Assembly (NCBI RefSeq): GCF_905475345.1
Contig: NC_066586.1
Location: forward strand, 4,810,400-4,874,399
Source of the DNA: Vespula vulgaris
Lineage: Eukaryota > Arthropoda > Insecta > Hymenoptera > Vespidae
DNA: 64,000 bases
Direction: 5' to 3'
Shown: piece after piece, positions 39,076-50,480 of the stretch
Numbering within the stretch: position 1 is the first letter of the stretch
How the letters are laid out: each line of letters starts with the position of its first letter
Notes under the pieces: model-generated
What the model was told of the DNA's origin: nothing
The model's database searches: none
Seen by the model: only the letters and a program-made list of their open reading frames with translations
Program-made: the position numbers and the translations under genes

Positions 39076-40203
39076 TTCGTTCCTCTTCTCTTGTCTGCTT
39101 TACGAATTTACCGTACACGCTAACTACACCCCATCTCGATTTCACCGTTACGATAAAGCTGTTCTGACCCCAGAGCGTGTAAGGCGGTTCCTACGTCGAA
39201 ATAGAATGTACGAGAAACACGCGAGCTGCATCTTACGAACCATTACGAAGCCGATACTCCGAGATACAATTTTCAAGATAATCCGATAAAATATTTTCCT
39301 GATGATGATACGTGTATACAAAGTAAAAACAAAACCGTGATTTTAACGTAATGAGAAAATATTTTTAATAATTCAATCGAGAAAAATATTTTTTAGTATT
39401 TAACATAAGGATTATAACTATTTCATTGCTGAATATACGTTATTACTTTGCTGTTTTAAGCGGATAAAATGTACGGAATATGAAATTGAATTTTTATTTT
39501 AAGCCACCTCGTTATTCGTGTTTCTCTGAAAAAGATCCAGGAATTTATTTCTTTTTATTTTCTATTTTTTTTCTGGTTATTTTATTTTTCATTATTCCTC
39601 GCACCGTGTTCGCAAGAAATCGGTATGTATGTACTTCCAATGACATGGGCTGGTTATGTGCACCGGACATTTGAAACTTGGCACTAGCGTCGATCGCTCC
39701 CGAGTGGCAATGAACCGGGAATTTGAGGCTTTTTCTCACGTTCGTACGAGTTGCCAAGCAAACACGATACGCTTTTTATGATCGTTACGGAACGGTGTGG
39801 ACACAGTCCAGGTTCGTCTGGCAGAGCAGCGACCTGTTCTACTGGCATATACGCTTCTCTTCTTTTTCTTTATCTTTTTCTCTATCTCTTTCTCTCTTTC
39901 TCTCACTTATTGGTAGAGAAAACTAGAATCGAGAAATGAAAGAGAGAGATGGGCAGAGAAAATAAACAAATGGAAACGCAATCCCAAAGCTTGATTCACT
40001 CTGCCACGAACTACCGTGTCCCCTTTTCATTAACTCTACCAATTTGCCTTCGTTCTCTCTATCTCTTTCTCTCTTCTCTTTTCTCAACTCTCAGATTCTC
40101 TAGCAATACGACCAGAACGTTTCACGCTCGGCGAGGTTTTGTTATTTGACAAATATATATTTCTATTTTCTTTTTCTTCTTCTTTTTCTTCTTCTTTTTT
40201 CAG

Positions 40204-40272
40204 CAATTAAATGTAATATCCTATGTTGTAAAGCAAAAATCTCCTCAGCTCGAACGATTCCTATTCTCTTGA
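40204..40272 (+). CDS. candidate terminal exon with adjacent AATAAA
   Basis: A very strong pyrimidine tract (about 60 bases of C/T ending TTTTTTCAG at 40203) is followed by 22 open codons in frame 0 (starting QLNVISYVVKQKS, ending ERFLFS) and TGA at 40270-40272. An AATAAA lies at 40275-40280. Phase 0 would suit the exon ending at 23587, giving a 16.6-kb intron. The peptide is short, and a poly(A) signal three bases after the stop would make the 3' UTR unusually short. Confidence 0.17.
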   Translation, partial: QLNVISYVVKQKSPQLERFLFS

Positions 40273-40613
40273 AGCAATAAAACATCCAGTACAGGACTGG
40301 ACAAAAGTTTCTAGGTGATTTTTAAAAATCAATTACTCCCTCCCTTTCGAGACTTTTTAGATTAATATTCTTTTCAGATTTTAAAGCGGCAAGTCTAGGA
40401 ACTTTCGGTTCATCTCGTATAACGAAAAAGGCGATTGTTAATAAACGTCGAGTGGGAATCCGTTAAAATTTTAGTAGAAAAAGAAAAAAAAAGAAAAAAA
40501 AAAGAAAGAAGAAAGGAAAAAAGGAAGAAAGTAATGTTGTTTAAAGAAGTTCATACGGTAAAAAGAGGATCAGAGTTTCGGCAGGAACTCCGTCGTCGAA
40601 GCCTCACGATGGC

Positions 40614-40840
40614 TTAGATGTCGCGAAGGGTGCGCTTCCGAAGCGCAACCCCGAACGTCCTGCGTCCCTTGCCCTCCCCTCCCGCCGAATTAGGAATTCG
40701 ATCGACGCTGAAAGTTCCAGTCGTAGCCACTGGCTCGATGGTGGCGTTTGCGTCGCGACTCCCCCTCGTAAACACAGGCCTCGTGAGAGAACGCCTGATG
40801 CCTCTAAAATCCTCCGACTCGTCACCCGTCGACCTCTCGA
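40614..40840 (-). CDS. candidate minus-strand terminal exon, GC-rich
   Basis: On the minus strand a good acceptor (CGTTCTCTCTTTTTTTCAG) precedes 75 open codons that end in TAA at 40614-40616. The frame has high GC at third codon positions and a balanced acidic/basic composition (STGDESEDFRGIRRSLTRP near the start; RTFGVALRKRTLRDI at the end). A second minus frame stays open to a GTGAGG donor at 40607, and a + strand frame is also open. Strand and frame are therefore not certain; the minus strand is preferred because only it has a real pyrimidine tract. The island is clearly richer in GC than its surroundings. No poly(A) signal was seen close by. Confidence 0.35.
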
Positions 40841-41499
40841 CTGAAAAAAAGAGAGAACGAACGGATGGAGAACCACTGCTTGGAAAATCGTCCTGCGTCA
40901 ACTTCGTTTAGCTGTTTAGTGAACGTTAGCTTAGGGTAAAAAGATAACGAAGTAGATCGTGTTATCATTCGTCAGCCGAATTTCTTCGTCGGTCATTTCT
41001 TTCTTTTCTTCTGTTTGTTTTTTCTTTTTTAAATACACATGACGTTTGTACAATGTCATAAGACAGATATCCGGATTATGCTTTTTTATCCGTGACAACA
41101 GCAAGTTAAGTTCGTCTTGGAGAGCTCTATGGAAATGATTCTGACGTACGTGCTTCGATCTCCTCGGTGGAGATCAACGACGTCTGTGCGCGCACTCGAT
41201 CGGTGTCTCCCCCTACTTGCGTACGAAAGGAGGCTAGTAGTAGTTTCCGTATTATACCGACACAACTAAGGAAACTGACGTTCGATTGAGATACCGATTG
41301 GATAGGACAAAGTATTTAGGAGATTTTCTTAAGAAAAACAAACTATATTCAGTATTCTGAAAATTGTTTGTATAACAGACGCGCGTGTAAATATCTATAT
41401 ATCTATATCTTGCAAATTGTTCGAAAAGGAACAACGTTAACGTTGCCTCGTCGAAAGGTTCGACTTTAAAGCAACCTAACCGAACGTTACTCACACGAA

Positions 41500-42560
41500 G
41501 ACGAGAGAGTCCAACGGTTGGACGGAGAGTCGGAGGGTCGTCGGTGTCGAATGGAGGGGCAAAAGCGTTAGGGGTAGCGAGATACGGGGCGTATAGAAGG
41601 AAGGGTAAGTTAGGGGAAGTAGCAGCGTGGGTGGTGGAGGCTCGGTAGGAATGCTGGGGGCGTCGGCGGTGGTGGAAGGTAGTTTCTGGGTGGTGGAGGG
41701 CGCGGATCGCCGTCCGCAAAGTCGTGCGTTCACCCCGTGCCGCGACGACAACAGGGCGTCGTTCGTTCCGGAGCGAGCGACGCTGCCGCCGAATCTCATT
41801 CTCTCCCTTTCTCTCTTTTCTATCTTGCTGTTTCTATCTCCCCCGCACGTTTTCTCTTTCTTTCTCTCTCTATTTTGCTCTCGTTCTGTCTCCATCTATC
41901 TTTCTCGTTCTCTTTTATCGGTCTACTTGAACGGAGAGAAAATAAAACGTTCGTTGTTCGTTTACGCGTCGAACGCTAAAGGCTCGATGTAACGCGTTCG
42001 TTCGGTCGTTTTGTTCTGATCGAAAGGGATCCTCTCCGTGAAGACTCCGTGAATACGCTACGTTCTCGAAGATGAACGAAGGGAAGAAGAAGAGAGAATG
42101 GAGCAACATGCGCGAACGTGCACGTGACTCTTGAGGAAGGTTCGTTCACGTGGTAGTAGTGCTCGTGGTGGTGGTGGTGGTGGTGGTGGTAGTAGTACTA
42201 GTGACGGTGGTGCTAGTAGCGGTGACGGTGGCGGTTGTGGTGGTGGTTCCTCGAGTCTGGCTTGCTCGTGTGGCACTATGCAACGCGCTGGAATGCGTCC
42301 TAACGAAATTCGAGGTTAGATACGCTCGGAGCCTTCGCCGTCTCGCGAGGGGTGTTGCTAGAGGCGCGGATCTTCCGAGTGGATCTCTTTGGAGTGGGGC
42401 TTAAACGGGGGGTCGAAGGGGGTGTTGGCCAAGCGACCTCGGCTCAAAGTGTGTCTCGCTTGGGCGTGCGAGGTGGGATCGGTGTTTCTGGACTTTAGTG
42501 TCTTTCCCATGTCTGGACGCTGCCGAGGAGAGCTCGTCGAACGAACAAGATCACGTGCCG
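41500..42560 (+). promoter_or_regulatory. GC/CpG-rich promoter and 5' UTR-like region
   Basis: This is the largest GC-rich stretch of the window, with dense CpG (GCGCGGATCGCCGTCCGC and similar), short CT-rich tracts at 41795-41920, and several short upstream-ORF-like frames, e.g. ATG at 42072 (MNEGKKKREWSN). In insects this texture is typical of a transcription start and a long 5' UTR. Direction is unproven; the + strand is favoured by the trinucleotide frame at 42131. No TATA box or Inr was assigned. Confidence 0.35.
42143..42250 (+). repeat. (GGT/AGT)n trinucleotide repeat, potential Gly/Ser run
   Basis: This is an imperfect GGT/GGC/AGT repeat. In one + frame (open 42131-42319, no ATG upstream) it encodes a Gly/Ser-rich stretch, then LACSCGTMQRAGMRPNEIRG before TAG. 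On the minus strand it gives a Pro-rich frame. A GTTAGA donor-like site follows the last codons. It may lie in a 5' UTR or in a coding exon; the only ATG in frame is near the end. Confidence 0.5.
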
Positions 42561-45500
42561 TCGAAGAGGAACCATCGGATTGGATTTTCGTCGTTTTTAG
42601 TGATAAATCTTACGACCGCCTTACCAGAAAAATCGACATTTGGTGATTACTGCGTTTTGCTCGAGAAGTGTCTTGTGAGATTTCTCCGAGAAGCGTAAAA
42701 AAATATCTTTTTTCAAGTGTTCCGACCGATCGTATCGTAAATCGTGAGAAGCTCGAAATTGTGATTTGTGTTGAATAAACGCAAGGAGGAGATGGTGGAA
42801 GTTTGAAAAAAGGAAAGAGAAAAGAGAAAAAAGAAAAGGAAAAAGTAATTCAACGGCTTGTCAGTGAAGTGCTTCGATCTAAAGTGTATACACGAAGCTT
42901 TTTCACAGATTCGAAGTTACGAGGTATGCACATTCAAAAAAGGAAATAAGTTGAAGTGATCGTTAGCTTTTCAATCGTATCGTACGATTTGAAACGTGGA
43001 TTCCCGCCCTACGTTGCTAGGACGAACACGTGAATCAGCCCTTAGCATTTCGAATCGATCCGGTATATTCCGTAGGAAACGCACGAACGTAGTTTCCTTG
43101 AGAATGCGAGAACATCTCGCAATTCTTTCGAAAAATTTCAACTTTCTTGGCTCGTCGACATTTTCGCGATACGATCGCGTGGAGAGTAATCTTTATTGCG
43201 TTAAAATAAGAAATGTGAAATTATAAAAGGATCTCTTATACGTCATTTTTCGGTACTAGGTAGAGTTACTCGATTAATAGAGTATAACATTTTAATTGGA
43301 TAATCAACCTGCATAGATTACTACGACGAGTGTACTTAAATATTGCATTAAAAGTCTAACGTAGAGAGTAATATCCTCGGGTGATATTAAATTTTGTGAT
43401 AGCTGACAAGTTACCATGAATCTGTCTAAAAGTTTGTTAGTTCTCCATGTGTACTTAATAATCTTATGTATTATTGGGTCAATGTGTTAACATCGTTATT
43501 CTGTCACGCCCTGTTTCTGGAATATTTCATAAACGTTTCCTTTAACGTCTCTTCTTCGTAAAACATTTAATCATTAGGTACACAACTTTTAATTCGCTTC
43601 GAACACCTTAAAGAGGAGCCCCGAAGTTTTAACTTTGCTCGCGAGGATGACGAGACTATCGGGTTTCATGCGATGGATCAACGTCGCTTTCTAGAAACTC
43701 GGTTGGAGAACTTGTCGAATTTAAAGCTCATTGCACGACGAAGTCAGCCAATGGAAGAGAGTTTAAGGGTTAAACGTTCAAACCGCGAACTAATCATCGA
43801 GATTGAACGTCGAAACGATAAGAAGACTCCTTTGATCGTCGAGTTATCGACGTTACGGACAAGTTTACTGTATCGTGCATCCTTTTCAAAAGTCGTGCTT
43901 TAATACATTTCAACCATGATAGAAGGTCGTATCCTTATTGTAAAAATGTCGGGAGGTCATCTTTAATCTTTAAAATCTCGCTCGATAAACCGACCATATA
44001 TTTTCTTCCTCGATCATATCGAATAGAAACGATTCATCGATTTAAGTTTCTTTCTTCTTCTCGTTCGTGGGACCGATTCAAACTTATTTTCACGATTTAC
44101 TTCAACGGCAAATAAGTCTGTTTACGTAACATTTAATCATAATTTTATACATTAAGCTAATTAGCATGAAAAATCTCGTTTTTACACGAACAGCAAATTT
44201 ACTTTCAAGAGCACCGACGCGTTTAGTGAATTAAACGTCGGTGTTGAAAACTCCGAATAGTATCAGTTTCGTTCACTGTTACTCGATGTAAAATATAAAG
44301 ACAAACCGATTTAATATTCTGTTAATATCTCATATTTATAGAAATTCGAATTTGAAGGTTTTGTGTTCCTTTTATTGAAAAATAATCTGGATTAATTTAA
44401 TTCCCTCGTATTGTAGCATATATTATATGATATATCATAGGGACGAAGAGCGACAAATTTTCATCATAATAAAAAGAAAAAAAATCATAGTGATAATCAC
44501 GCAGCGTTATTGCTTAATGGAACATTGGTTCTTTTATACGGATGAGATCGAAACTAAATATTTATATATATTAAATTACTTTACAACAGATATTCTTAAC
44601 AAAGTAACATTATTAAACGACACAAAAAATCTAATAGACGACTCGAATAAATACCACGCGTTTTTGCGAAGACAGCGATCTCATTCTTCTTTACGAATAA
44701 TTTCGGTATTCGTTGACGTATAAAAAAATAAACCACATTACGGATGACACAGATAACGAAATAAAATATTTGCAAAGAGCAACATTATGTGCGATGCTAT
44801 TTTTTTTACCTAGCATCATGGTATGCTAGATAAACTTTAATAAAATTTAATTTAATTTAATACTTTGTACTAAATTAATATATTAGATGGGAGAAGCGAA
44901 TAGGTATATCGAAGATATATTGTTCTTTGAGATCTCGAGGAGAAGTGCTAGTAAATACGAGATAATAATAAATTTCGTTATGGATATTTCATTATATCAA
45001 GGGATATGATTAAATTGATTTGGTAGATTTTCTTCGAGGAACATTATTTAAGAGAGTATTACGAATGGGTGGGGTCACAAGGTCATCGGTTTGGCCGTAT
45101 CGGCGTTAACCAACGACGGAAAGGAACATCCGTGGCTCTAATTAAAACCGATCACGCTCGAAGATGTAGTCGACGAAATTGATTACCCATAATTGGAGCT
45201 CGACGCGCTGTAGCCTCTAGGCGACTTTGCGGTTTGACAGACGGACCATATTGGAAGTTTACGTCAGTAAGTTCCTAGGAGCTGCCATTTGCAGGTAGAG
45301 CGCGAATTACGATGTGAATCATGTAAATATCATGTAGAAGCAAAAGAGCAAGACCGACGTTGAAAATCATTCGGTATTACGATGCAAATTGTTATTCGAT
45401 AGAGAATTACCACCTTTATCTTGAATTCTCAATGAATTTTTCATGAACAATAACTATTATATAGAATGTTGACACAAATTCTTGTTTGGCTTGGTTATAT

Positions 45501-46988
45501 ACATAGATACAACATACGAGGACGAAAAGCTAAGTTGTTTACTCGCGTAATATCGTGATCGCACATATGTATCTGCGGCTCTTACGGTTTACCACCATTA
45601 CAGGTGGTTGGTAAATTTCATGCTAGCTGTAACAAGAGGATCAAGAACATATCGCTCTTTTGCTACACGTAGCACTATCGACTCGATGGTAAGAACATAG
45701 TAGGTATCTCTCAGAGTTCTCACCTATGACGTCGTATTCGAAGGATACGTGCTCGAGAGAAAGCTGCTTAAGAAGAACTATTTATTTTGATAGTCTATTT
45801 GAAATTCAATAGTCTTCGATACCCAAACGATCTCTCGTAGTTTGAAATTTATTCTGAAATAAAATGATCGGCATTTAAAAAAATTTCCAAATCTTCTTAT
45901 TACACGTTCTTTCGTTCATTTGAATATAGAATGAAAAATATTTCTGCGATTGTACGTTTAAATCGCGAGAGATTTTGCAGATAGCATAAAACGTATAAAT
46001 TTGCACTGAGAAAATTTTTAAGAGAAGAGGTGCCTGCTCCTCTCGATTTCCCTGCGCTCTCGTGCCACTCTCCTACGTTCTTATTTTCTCAAGTATCTGA
46101 GGTTGAGTGTAAGAAAAGCTGAAATAAGCTACGCAGAAATACTAATGTATAGTTCAACCGAAATTCAATTCAAGAGCGTACCACTTAACTTGTCTTTGAA
46201 GGATTCGCGAAGTTTCGTTCGAGGTTCACCGAAGATAAATAAAAGAAAGAGACTTTCCTTGGAAAGAAAATGTCGCATGAAATTCTAAGCGAATAAAACA
46301 AGACGGAAAGGAGGAGAAGAGAGAAAGAGAGAAATAAAAAAGAGCCATCGAGCTCGACGAGAGTCAACTAAATATTTTTCGTTTTTTCCTTCATTATTTT
46401 TTGCATTATTCTTTAAAATAATGCTCGAGAAATCGATTAGATTTTTATAAAATTACAAGTATCGCGATTATGATGGACTAAGAGTAACGAAATGCCGGCT
46501 GTTTTCCGCTTCGTAAATGTGTATCGTTCGCCCTCTGATCCGTGTTAGATCGATGCCCTTTTCGAGAGAATTATGACAAACAGTGCGAAAGGGGAGAATC
46601 GGTTTCGACGGTCGGTGTTATACTACTTTGCTCTCGGAATATTCGATCCAAAAGGGGGAGGACAAAACGAGCGCACGTCGCGTATTTCACGCATCCGTCC
46701 TTCGTAAGCGATTCCGCTCGTATCGACCTGATCGTCGATTGGTTATCTCGCTCTAGACATTAATGACATTGTCATAGAAAATTTATATCGAACGGATTTC
46801 GAACGTTACGAGACTTCTTAAACTACATGCCAGAATATTTATCGAGAGTATCGTAACACTTTTCTTTCTTTCGATCGTTTTATTTCTCGTCATTGGAGAG
46901 ATTTATTTGATCGAAGGATCAATAAATTTTTAGTCACTCTAACGTCGTTATACCGTTTCATTCGTTCTCGATCTGTTAGTCGAATTAA
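42561..46988. other. no supported gene; one weak exon-like block
   Basis: AT-rich DNA after the GC-rich promoter-like block. At about 45217-45262 a short frame (ATLRFDRRTILEVYV) ends at a perfect donor GTAAGT, but its acceptor (GTAGCCTCTAG) lacks a pyrimidine tract. A minus block at 45724-45763 (LSLEHVSFEYDVI, donor GTGAGA) is equally weak. A 73-codon frame at 46542-46763 lies in a GC-richer patch. Confidence 0.4.
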
Positions 46989-47441
46989 ATGTACGTACCG
47001 AAAGTAATTGATTATATCGATATAGACATGTTAAATTGGAATAGACCGGTTGAATTCGCTTCAACTTTCAAATTCACACCGTCACTCACGGTTTACTCAC
47101 TTTACGAGTCGTCATTCCGCCGTACGACAAGGTATCGCTCTTCATATTGTAGCAACAACGCAATATTTGACTGCTTTAAACCCACCAACGGGCAATGTGC
47201 ACGCTTGCAACACGCATCAACAAGAATGAGAGGGGCAGAGAAAAGAGAGAAAGAGAGAGATAGTCATTTCGTGTTGCATGCTTGTAAAATGCACGCGAAA
47301 AAGCGATTTCTTCGATGCAAATTGCCACTTGACGAACGTTACATATATACTCTGCAACGATACCCTGCAAAAATACGTCCCAATTTTTGCGCGATAGTGC
47401 ACAACGAACAAATAGTATTGAAAAATATCGTATTCCATTGA
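46989..47441 (+). CDS. 150-codon ORF of unknown status
   Basis: This runs from ATG to TGA and is among the longest open frames in the window that are not driven by a microsatellite. The peptide (start MYVPKVIDYIDIDMLNWNRP; end ICAIVHNEQ-like region with VLKNIVFH) is Arg/Lys-rich, has no clear domain, and includes a short GA-rich low-complexity part near 47230-47260. The opposite strand is also open for 117 codons (47176-47529) and has exon-like signals at 47101-47168. It could be a single-exon gene, part of a noncoding RNA, or chance. Confidence 0.2.
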   Translation: MYVPKVIDYIDIDMLNWNRPVEFASTFKFTPSLTVYSLYESSFRRTTRYRSSYCSNNAIFDCFKPTNGQCARLQHASTRMRGAEKREKERDSHFVLHACKMHAKKRFLRCKLPLDERYIYTLQRYPAKIRPNFCAIVHNEQIVLKNIVFH

Positions 47442-48839
47442 GAGCCATCGACGATGCTTTCCGTTTCACTCCAAATAGATCGATATTTCTGAAGCTGGTG
47501 GTGGTAGTGGCACCCATCGATGGTCTCAACGAAAAAGGACTCTTTCGAGTAGCCTTCTACGACCACACGCGCTTCTAGAATGTGCCTATCAAACTATATA
47601 CGTATATTGCGCTTTTATATACCTTACCTAACGTACATCGTCAGATTTTCCTTCGAGAAACTATCGAGGAAGAAGGTCCTTCTGCGATATTGCCTTCCCA
47701 ACGTTTCGATTTCGAGAAGAGCAGGAAATTATTTCTCTCTGTACTTACGTCTATAGCGTTGAGAAAATTCAAGAAACGAAAAGCAAGGAAATCACGATTT
47801 CAATGTTTCTTAATACGAATTTGGTAAGACCACGAAGTAACATCACGTTTTGCTCGTTATACCATCATCCGGTTTATAACCATCCGGTTTCTCAATTGGC
47901 TCGAGACATTTTGCAATTAATGTCAGCTTTGAGAATATCAGGAAATTCGGTCTAACAGTGATAAACAACAAAATCTAGAAGGATAACGTTAACGAAGAAA
48001 GTTGTTGAAAGAAGTTGTCGTAGCTTTTTGTCACCAGTAAGAAAGGAACAAAAGAAAAGAGATATATCCTTTTTACTCATTTCTCCTTTCGCAATCGTTA
48101 ACTTCTCTCTTTAACGATCAGATAAAGTAACATGACTGCGTAAAAGAGGAGTCGCCATTATTCGCGTATCGTAAGATTATATTCATTTCTTGGTGTAGGT
48201 ACATTGAAGAGTTTCTACGCGTTCTCGCCGTACTCATCCAGGAGACATTCCACTTCTTTATTTTCTTTCTTCTTTTCTTTTTTTTTTTTCATTTTATTTT
48301 CTTTTTATTTTCTTCTTCTTTTTTCAGTAACTCCTCTAGTACTACCTTCTTCTCATTTCCGAGTAATTCCACAGCACTCCCATTATCGACAAGCTCCAGG
48401 CACACTCAACATAAATTAGCGCCGAGTGTACGACGTATCGAGGGGCACTTTAACACCGTACTTTATTCACACTATCTTCATTCTATCCTTCTGAGAGAAA
48501 ATCATTGACGATACCTACGCTCCTCTATCTCTTTTGAATGATTAACGTGAGACGAGGAGTTCTGACAGGACGTACGTAGATGTATGTATATATGTTTCTA
48601 CGATACGAATGACATTACATCCTTCTTCCTACGAATTATTTCCCGATCAAATTTTTATGACAACTCGAACTAAGGGACGGAATAAGAGATCCGTACAGTT
48701 TATTATTCTCGTAAAACTGTTTTACAGGGATCTAACTTTTTTTATGGCATTCTTGGTTCTCCCCATTAGATTTCATTGAACGTTCTTTCGTCCATGGAGA
48801 GAGTAACATGGACAATTTTTTAAAGAAAAAATGTATGGC

Positions 48840-48846
<7 letters not shown>

Positions 48847-48887
<41 letters not shown>

Positions 48888-48893
48888 AAGAGA
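48847..48893. repeat. (GA)n microsatellite
   Basis: About 18 GA units followed by an AAAG-rich end. Confidence 0.88.
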
Positions 48894-50427
48894 GAGGAAC
48901 GCAGGTAAATATGCAGGGATGCTTTTAACACGACGAACCGTAGTCATTTTTTTCGACTTTTAACTTCGTTTTATGTCGTACAATTTTTCACAGAGAAAAA
49001 GTTTCATCTTCGAACGTTCATCTCTCGTGTATGTCTCCATGTATTCAAAGGTATACGATTCTAACGAGAATATTTAACGATGTAACTTCTGCTTAAATTT
49101 TGGATTGTGCGGATCAGAAAGTCGAGTTTTCTAAACCCCTGTAGTCATTGAACGTTATTTAGTTTTTTCATTCCTACAACAAGGATATCGCAATAGCTAT
49201 AGTATTCACTGACAATAAGGAAACTAGGCCGAGCAATGTCCGAGGGACGCGTATATTGCGACCGGTTGACGTGTAGCGTTTCGAAACAATACTACAACTT
49301 TATACAGGGTGATTAGAATATTGCTAGTACAAGCTCGCGTGCGATAGTGAATCATTCGCCATACAAATGTTAGCGATGTGCCTCGATGTACGCCTTCGTA
49401 GACTCATGCTCGCCATAAATTAACACCACACACGGAAACATCGATTTACACGCGAATGACACTTTATTTCGAATTTCGTTGGTTGATTTAGCATTCTCCA
49501 CGCCCAATTACGTGTAATCTCAAAATCGTGTCAGAAATTTCGAAATATAGTAGTAAAAGATTTAAAAAATTTTTCTTTTCTCTCTACCTGTCTCTCGAGT
49601 GCTCGAATTTGGATCGAAGAGAAGTTTTCACCGTAATTACCTATATTTATTTGCGTTAACGATCAATACCATTTCCATTCGACAGATTTGAAATGTTATA
49701 GATCGCTTTGTTATTTTGTTTAAATCGTACCGTTATGTAATGTTCGCCGTAATACCGTATTAGGTGAAACGAGATGGAAACGGGAAACTATTCACAACTA
49801 GGATTGATCGATCTTAACATTGCATTATTGCATCGATTCATGTTTAAGCTCGGAAGATTTAACCGCAGGCAAAGGGACCAATTTATAGTGGTTGAATTTC
49901 TATTTGTGAATGATATCAGACTTGTTTATACAGAGAAAATCTCATGAAGAATGAAATATATTTGTTTTAACTTATATATCTTCGAACATGCGAACATGTA
50001 TTATTCAACGGAATAAGGCGAGCGAATAATCGTATCTACGAAAGTTCTAACATAAGCATCGTCTTATTTTTGTTCCTCGGACTTTATGTAGCAAGATACA
50101 TAATCTAAGCTCTCCTCACATATTAGACGTCTCAATATTCTTCGAGCACGGTTAACCTCTTCCTTCATTCGCCGGAGTAATAATTTTCCTTCAACGTTAA
50201 ACTTGTTACCTACCGGAGATATAGATGTTTTCCTAGCCGTATAACATGGTAGGAAGGAGAGGATATAGTAAAAATGAAGTTGCTCTCCCTCGTCGTCAAT
50301 CTTGAAAATATTATACACTGCGGTGGCCTTATGTCAGTAGTTCCGCCCAGTCACTGATCGGACACGAGAAGATTCATTGGCTAAGTCGGCCGCGAAGCTC
50401 GATAAGGTGACTATTTCTTTCTTTTTT

Positions 50428-50428
<1 letters not shown>

Positions 50429-50473
<45 letters not shown>

Positions 50474-50480
50474 CTCTCTC
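50429..50480. repeat. (CT)n microsatellite
   Basis: About 19 CT units and a CTAT/CC variation. No exon-like block follows. Confidence 0.88.

Larger units (their letters stand above)
35252..40203. other. no supported gene
   Basis: CT/GA microsatellites at 35313-35348, 35653-35765 and 38959-39075, then AT-rich DNA with many TCGA words. Open frames at 37030-37650 are short and lack splice support. Confidence 0.45.
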
